Assembly: GCF_001644565.1 (NCBI RefSeq)
Contig: NZ_CP011387.1
Coordinates: 1,658,501-1,722,500, forward strand
Direction: 5' to 3'
Source: Deinococcus puniceus
GTDB lineage: Bacteria > Deinococcota > Deinococci > Deinococcales > Deinococcaceae
Length of the DNA: 64,000 bases
Position numbers and translations under genes: made by a program. Positions 35,860 to 47,059 of this stretch are shown in pieces. The notes under the pieces were generated by a model that was given only the letters and a program-made list of their open reading frames with translations, was not told where the DNA came from and made no database searches. How positions within the stretch are numbered: the stretch's first letter is position 1; each line of letters begins with the position of its first letter.

Positions 35860-36774
35860 TCACGGCTCAGCTTGACGGCCCGAATCCGGGTTGGAGCCAG
35901 ACTCCGTTGCGCTTCTTTCCTCTTGAGGCGGACGCTCCCAAGCGGTCTGAATCTCGGTGGGCCGGAATCCGGCGCGTTCGTACAGGCGTTGGGCATGGTA
36001 GGCCGGGTCTGCCACGATGACCAAGGTTTGGGCGTTCAGGTGGGTGCGTGCCCACTCGCCTGCCCGGTGTACCAGCGTGCCCGCCAGTCCCAGCGAGCGC
36101 GTTTCCGGGTGCGTCTCGACATTCTGGTAGCGCGTGACGCCGCCCGCCCGGTGTGCCCCGTCTGCCGAAAACACGCCCAAGCCCGAATACATCTGACCTG
36201 TGGGGCCAAACGCACCGAACACGGCCCCCCGGCCCCGGTGCTGGGCGGCGCGGGCCGCGTCCAGCTTGCGAGCGGCAAAGGTCTGATAGCCCGCCGCCTC
36301 GTGCGGTTCCGGATCGGCGGCGTTCACGGCCATCCGCAGGCCCAGAGCCGCTTGCCAGTCGGCATCTTGCGTGGCGTCCAGTGGCCGGAAGTTCAGATCG
36401 GTGTTGAGGGTACGGGGCGGCACGGTCTGGGACGTGGTCAGAACAGTATCGCGGTGCAGGCTGAATCCGGCGTCCACGAACTCCTGCTGTGCGCCGCCCT
36501 CGCCATCGGTGGTATCCAGCCCGAAAGTGACGTGCCGGGCCTGCGGGTGCGCCTGCCGGAACGCCGCTAACCAAGCGGGCAACTCGCCCACACGCGGAGG
36601 CCGGGGCATCAGCAAGAAGTTGCCCCACCAGAACGTAGGATTGCTGGGCGTGGCGACCCGAACAACTGGCCCCAGATCCGCCAGTTCCAGCACTTCGCAG
36701 GAACCGCCCTCATGGAACCGCACGGCCAGATCGGTGTGGTAGCCCAGAGAAAGAGGTTGCTGAAACTCGGTCAT
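35860..36774 (-). CDS. GNAT-family acetyltransferase
   Basis: 304 aa. The C-terminal GNAT core is readable: MYSGLGVFSADGAHRAGGVTRYQNVETHPETRSLGLAGTLVHRAGEWA (beta-4/beta-5 and the R-S-x-G-L-A acetyl-CoA loop) and YHAQRLYERAGFRPTE near the end. The N-terminal 130 residues look like a second, degenerate GNAT domain (FWWGNFLLMP, HVTFGLDTTD). Substrate unknown. A CATACT box 7 nt before ATG 36774 fits a leaderless start. Confidence 0.85.
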   Translation of the reverse strand: MTEFQQPLSLGYHTDLAVRFHEGGSCEVLELADLGPVVRVATPSNPTFWWGNFLLMPRPPRVGELPAWLAAFRQAHPQARHVTFGLDTTDGEGGAQQEFVDAGFSLHRDTVLTTSQTVPPRTLNTDLNFRPLDATQDADWQAALGLRMAVNAADPEPHEAAGYQTFAARKLDAARAAQHRGRGAVFGAFGPTGQMYSGLGVFSADGAHRAGGVTRYQNVETHPETRSLGLAGTLVHRAGEWARTHLNAQTLVIVADPAYHAQRLYERAGFRPTEIQTAWERPPQEERSATESGSNPDSGRQAEP

Positions 36775-36831
36775 GCGCCTCAGTATGAACCCGCCCCAGC
36801 ATGAACCCGGCGCTTGAGAGCCGCAGCCTGC

Positions 36832-37566
36832 TTACGGGGTCACAGGCAAATACCGCCAGTTCACATTCGCCAGCGTGTGGGAACTAGTCACGGTGGCAAT
36901 CGGCGCGTTTACCGAAGGCTGCCCGGTGCGGGTTTCCAGCGAATTCCAGCCGTGCTTGAGATCGTAGTTGACCTGCACAGAGCCTTCCAGCGTGCTGCCA
37001 TCGGCGCGAGTAAACGTGCAGTTCAGCGTTCCGGTGAGGCGCACGTCGCGGTCAGCGTAGGCGTGGGTGCGGGTGGTGATCAGAATATCTTGCGAGGTCA
37101 GGCGGTTGCCGATGGCGGCGCTGGCGGGCATCAGATGGCCCGTGACCGCTCCGCCCGCACCGTCGGCGCTGAAGGTGCCGCCACTGAGAACCAATACACG
37201 GGCATTGGGCGTGCTGGCAACGGGTTCGCCGCTGCACTCCACGCCGCTGACCTGATCGGGCAAGACGCTGGGCACGGTGGGCAGAACCTCCAGATTGCTG
37301 CGGCTGGGCAGGCTGGGCAGCGAGGGCAGGGCCAGCCGATAACTGCCGTCGGCGGCCACTGCTGCCGAGGCGATGGCCTGCGCCCGCCCATCTACGGAGG
37401 CCGTGAAGACGGCGGTTCCGGCACTGGGCGGAAACACGACGACACCTTTGGCACTGACGCCCACGCCGCTCTCTGGGCCGACAGCACCGCAGGCACTCAG
37501 CGTTGCCGCGCACAGGAGGGCGGGCAACAGGCAGCGGGACAGCGGGGCAGATGGGGGGCGTCTCAT
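36832..37566 (-). CDS. Putative lipoprotein, unknown function
   Basis: 244 aa with a lipobox LSAC (Cys26) after a hydrophobic stretch. The mature part is a beta-rich, carboxypeptidase-regulatory-like start (VVVFPPSAGTAVFTASVDGRAQAIASAAVAADGSYRLALP) followed by an unassigned region with Cys in VECSGE and LNCTF that may pair. Probably exported to the outer surface or periplasm. It lies divergent from the MOSC gene with 136 bp between the starts. Confidence 0.7.
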   Translation of the reverse strand: MRRPPSAPLSRCLLPALLCAATLSACGAVGPESGVGVSAKGVVVFPPSAGTAVFTASVDGRAQAIASAAVAADGSYRLALPSLPSLPSRSNLEVLPTVPSVLPDQVSGVECSGEPVASTPNARVLVLSGGTFSADGAGGAVTGHLMPASAAIGNRLTSQDILITTRTHAYADRDVRLTGTLNCTFTRADGSTLEGSVQVNYDLKHGWNSLETRTGQPSVNAPIATVTSSHTLANVNWRYLPVTP

Positions 37567-37702
37567 ATGTCTCGTTCAATCTTAACGTTCCACTCTTTCA
37601 GTAAACGCACAGAGTTGTGATGATACCCGGCTCGTGACAAATCCTGCTTGCCAGATGGTCAGACCGCCTGATGCGGCAAACTTGGGGCAGACTGGAGACA
37701 GG

Positions 37703-38263
37703 ATGACAACCTCTGCTTTTGCCCCGGCCCATATCGTTTCGGTGGCGGCCAGCCCTACACACGGCTTCAGCAAACAGCCTGTGCCTAGCGTGCATCTGCT
37801 GGCCGGAGTGGGCGTGCAGGACGACGCGCACGCGGGCCACACCGTAAAACACCGTTCCCGCGTGGCCGCCGATCCCACCCAGCCCAACTTGCGCCAAGTC
37901 CACCTGATTCATGCCGAGTTGTTGGATGAATTGAACGCGGCAGGCTTCGGCCTTCAGCCCGGCGATCTGGGCGAAAATGTGCTGACACGCGGCGTAGACC
38001 TGCTGGCGCTTCCGATAGGCACGCGGCTGCATCTGGGCGCTGAGGCGGTGATCAAGGTCACAGGCTTACGGAATCCTTGCAGTCAGATCGAGAACTTTCG
38101 GCCCGGCTTGTTGGCGGCGGTGCTGGGGCGGGATGAGGACGGAAACCTGATTCGCAAGGCGGGAATTATGGGTGTGGTGGCAGTGGGCGGCGAGATACGA
38201 CAGGGCGATTCCGTGCAAATAGAACTGCCGCCGCTGCCTCACCGGGCGCTGGAACGGGTCTGA
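37703..38263 (+). CDS. MOSC-domain protein
   Basis: 186 aa consisting of one MOSC domain. Key features are [65 protein letters not shown] and [14 protein letters not shown], with the conserved Cys (LRNPC) that in the family handles sulfur or binds molybdenum cofactor substrates. YiiM-type standalone members take part in N-hydroxylated compound reduction. A GGAG site lies 6 nt before ATG 37703; the frame extends upstream without support. Confidence 0.9.
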   Translation: MTTSAFAPAHIVSVAASPTHGFSKQPVPSVHLLAGVGVQDDAHAGHTVKHRSRVAADPTQPNLRQVHLIHAELLDELNAAGFGLQPGDLGENVLTRGVDLLALPIGTRLHLGAEAVIKVTGLRNPCSQIENFRPGLLAAVLGRDEDGNLIRKAGIMGVVAVGGEIRQGDSVQIELPPLPHRALERV

Positions 38264-38345
38264 ATTTCGGCCTCCGCCAAGGCTTAGTCGGGGCTCTGTT
38301 TGCCCGCGTCCTATTCCTTTTGCCGCCTCCCGCTACACTGCTAGG

Positions 38346-40151
<1,806 letters not shown>

Positions 40152-40170
40152 GTCTTAAACACATAAGAAC

Positions 40171-40213
40171 AAAGGGCGCACCAGCAGGAATCTCTCCTCT
40201 GGTGCGCCTTCTT
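40171..40213. terminator. Bidirectional terminator between lepA and the LysE gene
   Basis: GGCGCACCAG and CTGGTGCGCC form a perfect 10-bp stem around a 14-nt loop, with AAAGG on the left and CCTTCTT on the right, so it can work in both directions. Confidence 0.8.
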
Positions 40214-40220
40214 ATCGTGG

Positions 40221-40835
40221 TCAGCGTTCTGTCAGGGCCAACTGCACGCTCAGGGCGGCAAAGGTGGCCGCAAACGAACGCCTCAGCCAGACGATTGCTT
40301 GAGGCGAGCGGGCCACATAAGTTCGGATGCTGCCCGACAACACGCCGTAGACCGCGAACACAGCGAAGGTGACGGTCATAAACACCGCGCTGAGGAGAAG
40401 AAATGAAGCGGTGGGCGAAGGCGTACCCGCTGGAATGAAATGGGGCAAGAACGCGAAGAAAAAGAGGGTTAGTTTAGGATTCAGCAGATTGAGCAACACG
40501 GCCCGCACAATGATCTGGCGAGAGTTTTGGTGTGATGTACCCGCATTGAATTGCAAGGTTCCCCGGTCTTGCCAAGTGGCCCAGGCCAGGTACAACAGGT
40601 AGGCCGCTCCAGCAAACTTGAGTCCCTGAAAGACGGTAGCGCTCATGTGCAACACGAACGATAAGCCCAACACGCTGGTGAGCAAGTGCGGGATGATGCC
40701 CAACGTACACCCGAACGCGGCGGCGAGACTGGCCCGCCAGCCATAAAGCAACCCCGTTGAAATGGTATAAATCGCGCCCGTTCCCGGAATCAGGGCGACG
40801 ATCAACGATGTCAGCATGAATTCAGTCGTGAGCAT
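40221..40835 (-). CDS. LysE-family amino acid/metabolite exporter
   Basis: 204 aa with about six hydrophobic segments. The N-terminus shows the LysE/RhtB pattern: LIVALIPGTGAIYTISTGLLYGWRASLAAAFGCTLGIIPHLL, followed by AGAAYLLYLAWATWQDRG and the central NLLNPKLTLFFFAFLPHFI. Such proteins export amino acids or homoserine lactone-like compounds. It converges on lepA and diverges from the RNA ligase gene, with 139 bp between the starts. Confidence 0.92.
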   Translation of the reverse strand: MLTTEFMLTSLIVALIPGTGAIYTISTGLLYGWRASLAAAFGCTLGIIPHLLTSVLGLSFVLHMSATVFQGLKFAGAAYLLYLAWATWQDRGTLQFNAGTSHQNSRQIIVRAVLLNLLNPKLTLFFFAFLPHFIPAGTPSPTASFLLLSAVFMTVTFAVFAVYGVLSGSIRTYVARSPQAIVWLRRSFAATFAALSVQLALTER

Positions 40836-40974
40836 GGGTGCTTCACTTTAAGCGGGACAAGAGAGAATTGCCGTGCATAAGCCATCACTGATGGAAATGG
40901 CGGATTGCCGTTCCCACACCGGGGCGGCATTCTTGCTGTCGGGCTACGGGATTTGCCCCAAGGGAGAACATCAG

Positions 40975-42042
40975 ATGGCACAGCGGCAAGTGATCAAGGC
41001 ACAGGCGCAACTTTTTCCGCACCCAAACGCGGAACGGCTGGCGCTGTGCAAGGTAGGGCCATTTCAGTTGGTGGTTCAGAAGGGCAATGTTAAGGACGGC
41101 GATCTGATCGTGGTCGCGCCAGAGCGGGCGCTGTTGCCGCCGCAATTTGCGGGCCTATACACCAATGCCGACACGGGCGTGTCCTATTTGCACGGCCCAG
41201 ACGCCAACCGCGTGGTCAGCATGCGGCTGCGGGGCGAGCGCTCTCAGGGCGTGATCTTGCCGCCGGACGTGCTGGAATCGCTGGGCCTGTCCGATTTGCC
41301 GGTAGGAGAAGACCTCTCGGAGCGGCTGGGCATCACGTTTTACGAACCGCCTGTGCCTGTGTCTATGGCAGGCGACGCCGAGAACGTGAGCGGCGTACTA
41401 GGCAGCGGCTACCGCCACCACGATGTAGAACAGTTCGGCATCTACGAGCGCGACTTCGTGCCCGGTGAGGCTGTGGTCGTGACCGAAAAGCTGCACGGGT
41501 CGCAGGGCATCTATTACCGGGCGGCGGGCGGCGAGTGGGTCGTGACCAGCAAAGGGCTGTCGCGGCAGGCGCTGGGGCTGAAAGAAAACGCTGGAAACGT
41601 GTACTGGCAGGCCGCCCACGCCGCTGGGCTGTTTGAAGCCGTAGCCGCCGCTTACCCGCAAGACACCGCTTCACCGGGCCAAGAGGTACAGGTGTTTACG
41701 GAAGTCCTGCCTGTGCAAAAAGGCTACGGCTACGGCCAGAGCGGGCCAACCTTGCGGGTGTTCCGGCTCGTGGTAGACGGCAAGGATCAGCCCTTTGCGG
41801 ACTGGAAAGGCTGGTTTAAGGAGTGGGCCGTGCCTCTCATTTACACTGGCCCCTTCGACGCCGCCCATATCCGCACCCTCAAGGAGGGGCCGGAAACCGT
41901 GTCTGGGCGCGGCCTGCATACCCGTGAGGGAGTGGTGGTGGCCCCAGTTGCGGCCCGCTACGCTTCAGATGGAACACCGCTGCGCGTCAAGCTGATCAGC
42001 GACGCCTATGCCAAGAAAGAAACCGGAGATGAATTGAGCTGA
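40975..42042 (+). CDS. ATP-dependent RNA ligase, Deinococcus Rnl5 (DraRnl) type
   Basis: 355 aa. Residues 1-125 form the OB-like N-terminal domain typical of DraRnl (VIKAQAQLFPHPNAERLALCKVGPFQLVV). The nucleotidyltransferase core follows: motif I TEKLHGSQ (Lys172, the AMP-accepting residue), motif III in LRVFRLVVDG, motif IV HTREGVVV and motif V RVKLISDAY. This enzyme class seals nicks in duplexes where the 3'-OH end is RNA. ATG 40975 is chosen for the AGGGAG site 8 nt upstream. It has no kinase/phosphatase partner gene beside it, so it is an orphan here. Confidence 0.9.
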   Translation: MAQRQVIKAQAQLFPHPNAERLALCKVGPFQLVVQKGNVKDGDLIVVAPERALLPPQFAGLYTNADTGVSYLHGPDANRVVSMRLRGERSQGVILPPDVLESLGLSDLPVGEDLSERLGITFYEPPVPVSMAGDAENVSGVLGSGYRHHDVEQFGIYERDFVPGEAVVVTEKLHGSQGIYYRAAGGEWVVTSKGLSRQALGLKENAGNVYWQAAHAAGLFEAVAAAYPQDTASPGQEVQVFTEVLPVQKGYGYGQSGPTLRVFRLVVDGKDQPFADWKGWFKEWAVPLIYTGPFDAAHIRTLKEGPETVSGRGLHTREGVVVAPVAARYASDGTPLRVKLISDAYAKKETGDELS

Positions 42043-42084
42043 GAGGAAGGCAGGGCGGCCTGAGCGCCAGATGAAAACCAGATG

Positions 42085-42119
42085 ACAGCGGGCCTCGGTG
42101 AGTCACTTTGGCCCGCTGT
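42085..42119 (+). terminator. Hairpin after the RNA ligase gene
   Basis: ACAGCGGGCC and GGCCCGCTGT form a perfect 10-bp stem with a 15-nt loop, 42 bp after the stop. The T-run is weak, so it may be a terminator or another RNA structure. Confidence 0.5.
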
Positions 42120-42296
42120 GTTCTGCCGTGTGATTCCTGCCAACCGTACAGCATGAGCAAAACTGCCCTTTGGCACGGGAATCTCAGGTGACCCATTGGC
42201 CCACCCATCGGGGGCGGCATCTGGGGGGCTTGACACATGAGAGGCCAGAAGGTAGCCGTGACGGTTCTGTCAGAACGCGGCGGTTAAGCTGCCTTT

Positions 42297-43481
42297 ATGA
42301 GCGCACGTGATGCCAGCATGAGGACTGCCCCAGATCGGGTGGCAGACCGGATGGCAGCTCCGCTGGTTTCAGCCCATCACACCAAGGAGCAGGTGCGGCT
42401 GCGGGCCACCCTGCGCGGGCAATTTACGCTGGTCATTTTTCTGCTGGCCTTCCTGCCCAATCTGGTGCTGACCTTCACGGCGCAGCCCAATGTGCCCACC
42501 CTGACGCTGGTCGTGTGGATGCTGGTGGTCGGCCTGCTGTGTGCAGTTACAGGCTACGTCCTCAGCGGGGCACTCCTGCGGCCCCTGAACCGCCTAGAGA
42601 CAGAAGTGCAGCGCGGCGATTTTGCCCAGCCCCACGCCGACGACCCCGCCGAAATTCGTGCCCTGCGCGGCGCGTTCACCACCCTCCTAGACCGCCTCGG
42701 CACCGAGCAGGGCCGCCGCAGCGCCTTTATGGCGACGCTGGTGCATGACCTGAAAACGCCCCTGATCGCCACTGGGCACCTGACGCACGCCCTGACCGCC
42801 TACCCATTGCCAGAAGCCGAGCGCCGCGAAGTGGGCGTGCAGATTCAGGCCGAAACCGCCCGCTTGCTGGCGCTGGTGCAGCAAATGGCCGACGCCCACC
42901 GCTTCGAGCGTGAAGATGTGCAGGTGCAGTTGGTACAAACTGACCTGCGCGTTTTGCTGGACAACGTGGCCCGCCGTATGGCCCCCCAAGCCGAAGCACG
43001 CGGCCTGAGCCTCAGCGTGCGCGGCAGCGGATCAGCCCCGGTAGACGCCCACGTGATAGAACGCGCCGTTTCCAACCTGACCGAAAATGCCGTGCGGTAC
43101 GCGCAAACGCGGGTGCAGTTGTCGGTGACGCCGCAGGGCATTGGCGTAGAGGACGACGGCCCCGGCCTCAGCGGTGATCTGGCCGACCTCGCGCAGCCCT
43201 TCAATGCTCAGCCTGCCCTGATCGCGGGGCAGCACTACACCGCCGGAACCGCCGGGCTGGGCCTGTTTATCGTGCGGCGCATTGCCGAGGCGCACGGCGG
43301 GCAACTGCTGTACGAGCGCCACCCGCCCCCCCTGTTTGACCCCCACCGATTAGAGCCGCCCGATCCACTGGCCCCACCTTCGGTACACGATCCAACCACC
43401 AGTGCCACGCACACTGTCCCAGACGTCTTTTCTCCCTCCTCTTCCCTGTTTACCCTGACCCTTCCGGAGGTCACCCCATGA
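42297..43481 (+). CDS. Membrane sensor histidine kinase
   Basis: 394 aa. Two membrane segments (about 42-62 and 70-92) enclose a tiny loop, so there is no real extracellular sensor. A HAMP-like linker follows, then the HisKA helix with the phospho-acceptor His150 (TLVHDLKTPL), then the ATPase with an N-box (NLTENAVRYA), G1 (VEDDGPGLS) and G2 (GTAGLGLFIVRRIAEAHGG). The Pro-rich C-terminal tail (about 340-394) is unstructured. TAAGCT lies 6 nt before ATG 42297. Its stop overlaps the response-regulator start (ATGA). Confidence 0.92.
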   Translation: MSARDASMRTAPDRVADRMAAPLVSAHHTKEQVRLRATLRGQFTLVIFLLAFLPNLVLTFTAQPNVPTLTLVVWMLVVGLLCAVTGYVLSGALLRPLNRLETEVQRGDFAQPHADDPAEIRALRGAFTTLLDRLGTEQGRRSAFMATLVHDLKTPLIATGHLTHALTAYPLPEAERREVGVQIQAETARLLALVQQMADAHRFEREDVQVQLVQTDLRVLLDNVARRMAPQAEARGLSLSVRGSGSAPVDAHVIERAVSNLTENAVRYAQTRVQLSVTPQGIGVEDDGPGLSGDLADLAQPFNAQPALIAGQHYTAGTAGLGLFIVRRIAEAHGGQLLYERHPPPLFDPHRLEPPDPLAPPSVHDPTTSATHTVPDVFSPSSSLFTLTLPEVTP

Positions 43482-44062
43482 GACTAGTCATTGCCGACGA
43501 CCACCCCTTGTTCCGTATGGGCCTCAAGTACGCACTCATTCATCAGGGATTTGACGTGGTGGCCGAAGCCGCCGACGGTCTGGCCGCGCTGGACGCCTGC
43601 CGCCTGCACCAGCCCGACGCCGCCCTGTTGGACGTGAAAATGCCCGGCATGACCGGCATCGAGGTCTGCGAGAAGCTGCGCCTGAGCAACCCCAACGTGG
43701 TCAGCGTGCTCATTACCACCTTTTCCGAACCCGCCATCGTGCAGGCCGCCCGCGCCGCCGGGGCCAGAGGCTACGTGAGCAAGGAAACCGACCCCGAGAG
43801 CCTCGCTCGCCAACTGCGCGACATCGTGGCCCACCCCGAAATTGACCGTCTGCCGCATGTAGATGTGCCGCGCCTGACCCCCCGTGAATCCGAAGTGCTG
43901 CCGCTGCTCGCTCAGGGCTACAGCAACAAGGAAATCGCCAAGAATCTGGGCGTCAGCCCCGACACCGTGAAGGATCACTTGGCCCGCCTGTACGCCAAAC
44001 TGGACGCCGGTGACCGCACCGAAGCCGTCAGCCGGGCCCGTTCCATCGGCCTGCTGCACTGA
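43478..44062 (+). CDS. NarL/FixJ-type response regulator
   Basis: 194 aa. The receiver has the acidic DD pair (IADDHPLFR), phospho-acceptor Asp52 (ALLDVKMPG), Thr in LITTFSE and Lys in YVSKE. The output is a LuxR-type helix-turn-helix: LTPRESEVLPLLAQGYSNKEIAKNLGVSPDTVKDHLARLYAKL. It is translated in tandem with the upstream kinase through an ATGA overlap, so the two form one signalling pair. Confidence 0.95.
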   Translation: MRLVIADDHPLFRMGLKYALIHQGFDVVAEAADGLAALDACRLHQPDAALLDVKMPGMTGIEVCEKLRLSNPNVVSVLITTFSEPAIVQAARAAGARGYVSKETDPESLARQLRDIVAHPEIDRLPHVDVPRLTPRESEVLPLLAQGYSNKEIAKNLGVSPDTVKDHLARLYAKLDAGDRTEAVSRARSIGLLH

Positions 44063-44084
44063 AGCGAACAAAAAGTACCTCTGG

Positions 44085-44108
44085 AAGGGGCGCTTCGGCG
44101 TCCTTTTT
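44085..44108 (+). terminator. Rho-independent terminator of the two-component operon
   Basis: AAGGGGCGC, a TTCG loop and GCGTCCTT form a stem running into TTTTT, 22 bp after the regulator stop. Confidence 0.75.
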
Positions 44109-44203
44109 GTTATGGGCAGAGGTTGTTTGTGTGGGGAGATTCCCCTGTAGGTACAGGTATTTGTGCTTGCAATCTCTAGCGCATCGGCCAGAATGAGGGC
44201 GTG

Positions 44204-44716
44204 ATGAAGACTTCCGCCCGTGCTTTGCTGTTTGCCGCCCTCTCTGGAAGTGCCCTGTTAAGCACAGCCGCCGCACAAGCATCAGCCCAACCGACCCAGA
44301 GAGAATCTGTCACCATTTGGGGCAGTCTCGCGTCCGAATTTTTGGTTCTTCCCGGCCTCAGCGCGGGCCTCAGCGTCGGTGTGGGGCAGTTGGGCGGGGC
44401 CAGCGTATCCGTGCGGGGCATGGCCGACGTGATCTTTGTTCCCCTACCCGATGTCAATGTGCCGATTGTGCCCTTGGTGGGGGCCGATCTCCTGTTCAGC
44501 GGGCCTGCGGGCAACGTGACCGTGTACGGCGGGCCGGGCGTGGGCACCGTGCTAGGCGAAGTGTTCTGGGTCAGCGGCACGGCGGGCATCCGCAACACCT
44601 TCGGAGATTCACGCTGGGGCTACTTCACGGAACTCAAGGGGCGTTATCTCTTCGACACGGCTGGAACAGGTCTGCTCTCCCCCGGCACTCGCCTTGGGCT
44701 GACCTACCGCTTCTAA
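44204..44716 (+). CDS. Secreted protein, possible small beta-barrel
   Basis: 170 aa from ATG 44204, with a GAGGG site 4 nt upstream. A signal peptide ends around AAAQASA. The mature part consists of alternating short strands rich in Gly, Val and Leu (LSVGVGQLGGASVSVRGMADVIF, NVTVYGGPGVGTVLGEVFWVSGTAG) and ends in GLTYRF with a terminal Phe, a mark of outer-membrane barrels. Deinococcus has an outer membrane, so a barrel is plausible; the family is not recognised. Confidence 0.7.
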   Translation: MKTSARALLFAALSGSALLSTAAAQASAQPTQRESVTIWGSLASEFLVLPGLSAGLSVGVGQLGGASVSVRGMADVIFVPLPDVNVPIVPLVGADLLFSGPAGNVTVYGGPGVGTVLGEVFWVSGTAGIRNTFGDSRWGYFTELKGRYLFDTAGTGLLSPGTRLGLTYRF

Positions 44717-44952
44717 AAAATGCTAGAGCCAGTTTTAGGCGGCTTTGACCCAGAGATTGAGCGGGCGGGTGGGGCGATGTTGACACCCTTCAAAACGCTG
44801 TGACAGACCCAGATCGTCCCAGTTGCGCCGGGCGAAGAGATGACAGGGATTGCGTCTGATTCCAGATTCATCAGAACAGCACCGATTCTCTGTATACCTC
44901 CCGCCTTTGCCTCTGCCCCGCTCATCGGCGCGGTTGGTACACTGGCCCCAAC

Positions 44953-45639
44953 ATGACCCGTCTTCAAGGAACCAACCCCAACCGCACCATTCTGGTGATC
45001 GGCACACTCCTGGCCGCCGCTCTGATCGCCCTCGCGCTGTTCGCTGTGCGCGGCCAACCCAGCGGTTCTACCGCAGTCGTCAACTTCGACACTTCAAGTC
45101 AGCCGGTGCTGGGCCAGTCCGACGCGCCCGTGACGCTGGTGGTATTCGAAGATTTCAAGTGCCCCAACTGCAAACGGTTCGAGGATGAATTCCTGCCCGA
45201 ACTGAAGACCAAATACATCGACACGGGCAAGGCGAAATTGGTGTCGATCAATTACCCGTTCTTGGCGCAGAGTGCCCGCCTGCCCACCGACGACAGCAAA
45301 CTGGCCGCGCAGGCTGTGGAGTGCGCGTTTGTGCAGAGCAACGACCTGCACGAGAGCTACAAGTCGGTGCTGTTTCGTGGGCAGGGCAACGAATCGGCAG
45401 TGTGGGCCACCAAAAGCCGCCTGAAAGACTTGGCCGCCAACGTGGAAGGGCTGGACACCGCCAAGTTTGCCACCTGCCTCGACAACGACGAAACTGCCGC
45501 CGCAGTGGACGCCGACGAGAAGCAGGCCGTGGACGCCAAAGTCGCCGGAACGCCCGCCATCTACGTGAACGGCAAACTGGTGGACAGCTACGCCACCGCC
45601 TCGGTCAGCGCCGCGATTGATGCTGCGCTGCAAAACTGA
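44953..45639 (+). CDS. Membrane-anchored DsbA/BdbD-like thiol oxidoreductase
   Basis: 228 aa. One N-terminal membrane segment (about 12-32) leads to a thioredoxin-fold domain with the active site CPNC (Cys70-Cys73), a helical insertion and the cis-proline loop [11 protein letters not shown]. It oxidises cysteines of exported proteins. TACACT about 9 nt before ATG 44953 suggests a leaderless or near-leaderless start. The partner DsbB/BdbC gene starts 9 bp after its stop. Confidence 0.92.
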   Translation: MTRLQGTNPNRTILVIGTLLAAALIALALFAVRGQPSGSTAVVNFDTSSQPVLGQSDAPVTLVVFEDFKCPNCKRFEDEFLPELKTKYIDTGKAKLVSINYPFLAQSARLPTDDSKLAAQAVECAFVQSNDLHESYKSVLFRGQGNESAVWATKSRLKDLAANVEGLDTAKFATCLDNDETAAAVDADEKQAVDAKVAGTPAIYVNGKLVDSYATASVSAAIDAALQN

Positions 45640-45648
45640 GACGCAGAA

Positions 45649-46086
45649 ATGACACGCGACAACCGCCTGTATCTGGCGTGGGTGGTGGCCCTACTCGCCA
45701 CCATCGGCAGCCTTTGGTTCAGCGAGTCGCGGGGGTTTATTCCCTGCGTGCTGTGCTGGTTTCAGCGGATTGCCATGTACCCGCTGGCGTTGCTGCTGGG
45801 TATCGCCGCGCTGCGGGGCGACCTGACGATTCGCGCCTACGCCCTGCCACTCGCCGCCGTGGGCTGGGTGGTGGCCCTGATTCATAATCTGGAAGACTGG
45901 GGCGTCATTCAAAGCTTGAAGGTGTGCGGCGTAGGCCAGACCACCGCCGGATGCGACGTGCAGTGGCCCATCTGGGGCGGCGGCGCACTGGCGGGCCTGA
46001 ATTCTATCCTCACCATTCCCGTTCTGGCCCTGATCGCGTTTACCCTGATTATCGGCCTGCTGAGTTGGGGCAGACGGCGGATGTGA
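45649..46086 (+). CDS. DsbB/BdbC-family disulfide bond formation protein
   Basis: 145 aa with four membrane segments. The first redox pair is in [16 protein letters not shown] (Cys33-Cys36) and the second in [12 protein letters not shown]. It re-oxidises the DsbA-like partner and passes electrons to quinone. It directly follows the dsbA-like gene, and its 3' end is 5 bp from the convergent SDR gene. Confidence 0.95.
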   Translation: MTRDNRLYLAWVVALLATIGSLWFSESRGFIPCVLCWFQRIAMYPLALLLGIAALRGDLTIRAYALPLAAVGWVVALIHNLEDWGVIQSLKVCGVGQTTAGCDVQWPIWGGGALAGLNSILTIPVLALIAFTLIIGLLSWGRRRM

Positions 46087-46090
46087 GCGG

Positions 46091-46876
46091 CTAAACCGGT
46101 CTGCCCGCCATCATGAAGCTGGCGGTCATGCCGCCGTCTACAGGCAAAATAACGCCTGTCAGAAAGCTGGCCTCGCTGCTCCCCAGAAAGTAGACGACCT
46201 GCGCGACTTCACGCGGCTCTCCGAGGCGGCGTAGGGCGTGCAGGTCTTCATAATCACGGCGGGTCTGTTCGGGGTTGGCGCTCGCCGTGATGGCCTGCAA
46301 TACCGATTCGGTACTGATCGCGCCGGGAGCCACAGCATTGACGCGCACCCCACGCGGCGCGAGATCAAGGGCCATCGCGCGGGTCAGGTTTACCAGTCCA
46401 CCCTTGCTGGCGTTGTAGGCAGCGTTGCCCTGCTCGGCAAACAGCCCCTGCACGCTGGCGACATTCACGATGGCACTGCCCCTCGGCATCAGATCGATCA
46501 GGTCACGGGTCAGCAGCAGCGGGGCACTGAGATTGACATTCAGAGCGCGTGCCCAGCCGCGAGCGCTCACGTCCAGCACGCCGCCGTGTGCGCCCTGATA
46601 GGCAGCGTTGTTGACCAGCACACCCACGCCGCCAAGCTCACGGGCGGCGCGGGCAATACGGCTTCGGCCCGCAGCACTGGCCACGTCAGCCCGCAACCGG
46701 AGACTGCCCTTCGTCAGGGGCGGCAAATTCAGGTCTACGCCGAGTACCGGATGGCCACGCTCCACGTACAACTCGGTGATGGCCCGGCCAATTCCTCGTG
46801 CCGCACCAGTGACCACCACACCTGCGAGCGGAATGGACGGGGCCGTTGGAGTGGCCGGAAACGGGGAGGCAGCCAT
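46091..46876 (-). CDS. Short-chain dehydrogenase/reductase
   Basis: 261 aa, classical [35 protein letters not shown] with the catalytic Ser, YNASKGG with Tyr and Lys, and APGAIST. The C-terminal [25 protein letters not shown] is standard. Substrate unknown; many relatives act on 3-oxoacyl compounds or sugars. It faces the PfkB kinase gene divergently. Confidence 0.93.
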   Translation of the reverse strand: MAASPFPATPTAPSIPLAGVVVTGAARGIGRAITELYVERGHPVLGVDLNLPPLTKGSLRLRADVASAAGRSRIARAARELGGVGVLVNNAAYQGAHGGVLDVSARGWARALNVNLSAPLLLTRDLIDLMPRGSAIVNVASVQGLFAEQGNAAYNASKGGLVNLTRAMALDLAPRGVRVNAVAPGAISTESVLQAITASANPEQTRRDYEDLHALRRLGEPREVAQVVYFLGSSEASFLTGVILPVDGGMTASFMMAGRPV

Positions 46877-47059
46877 TCCCTAGTGTGACCCGGCTGTGCA
46901 GGCAATGAGTAAACGGCCAGACAGAATGAAGAAAGGCTCAAGCGGCAGCGGGTAGAGGCATTGTCAGGAAACGTCTGACCCACGCTCGGGTACAAGTGCG
47001 GAACGGCGAATAGGCAACACAGCCGCCTGAACTGACCTTGTGCTTTAAAGTGGGCGCGT

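Noticed and set aside
44717..44952. Remnant of an insertion sequence or a short gene between the barrel-like protein and the dsbA-like gene
   Set aside because: A 27-codon frame starting at 44720 ends quickly, and no transposase motif or terminal repeats could be found. A sequence like GGGATTGCGTCTGATTCC near 44842 vaguely recalls known Deinococcus repeats but is too short to call.
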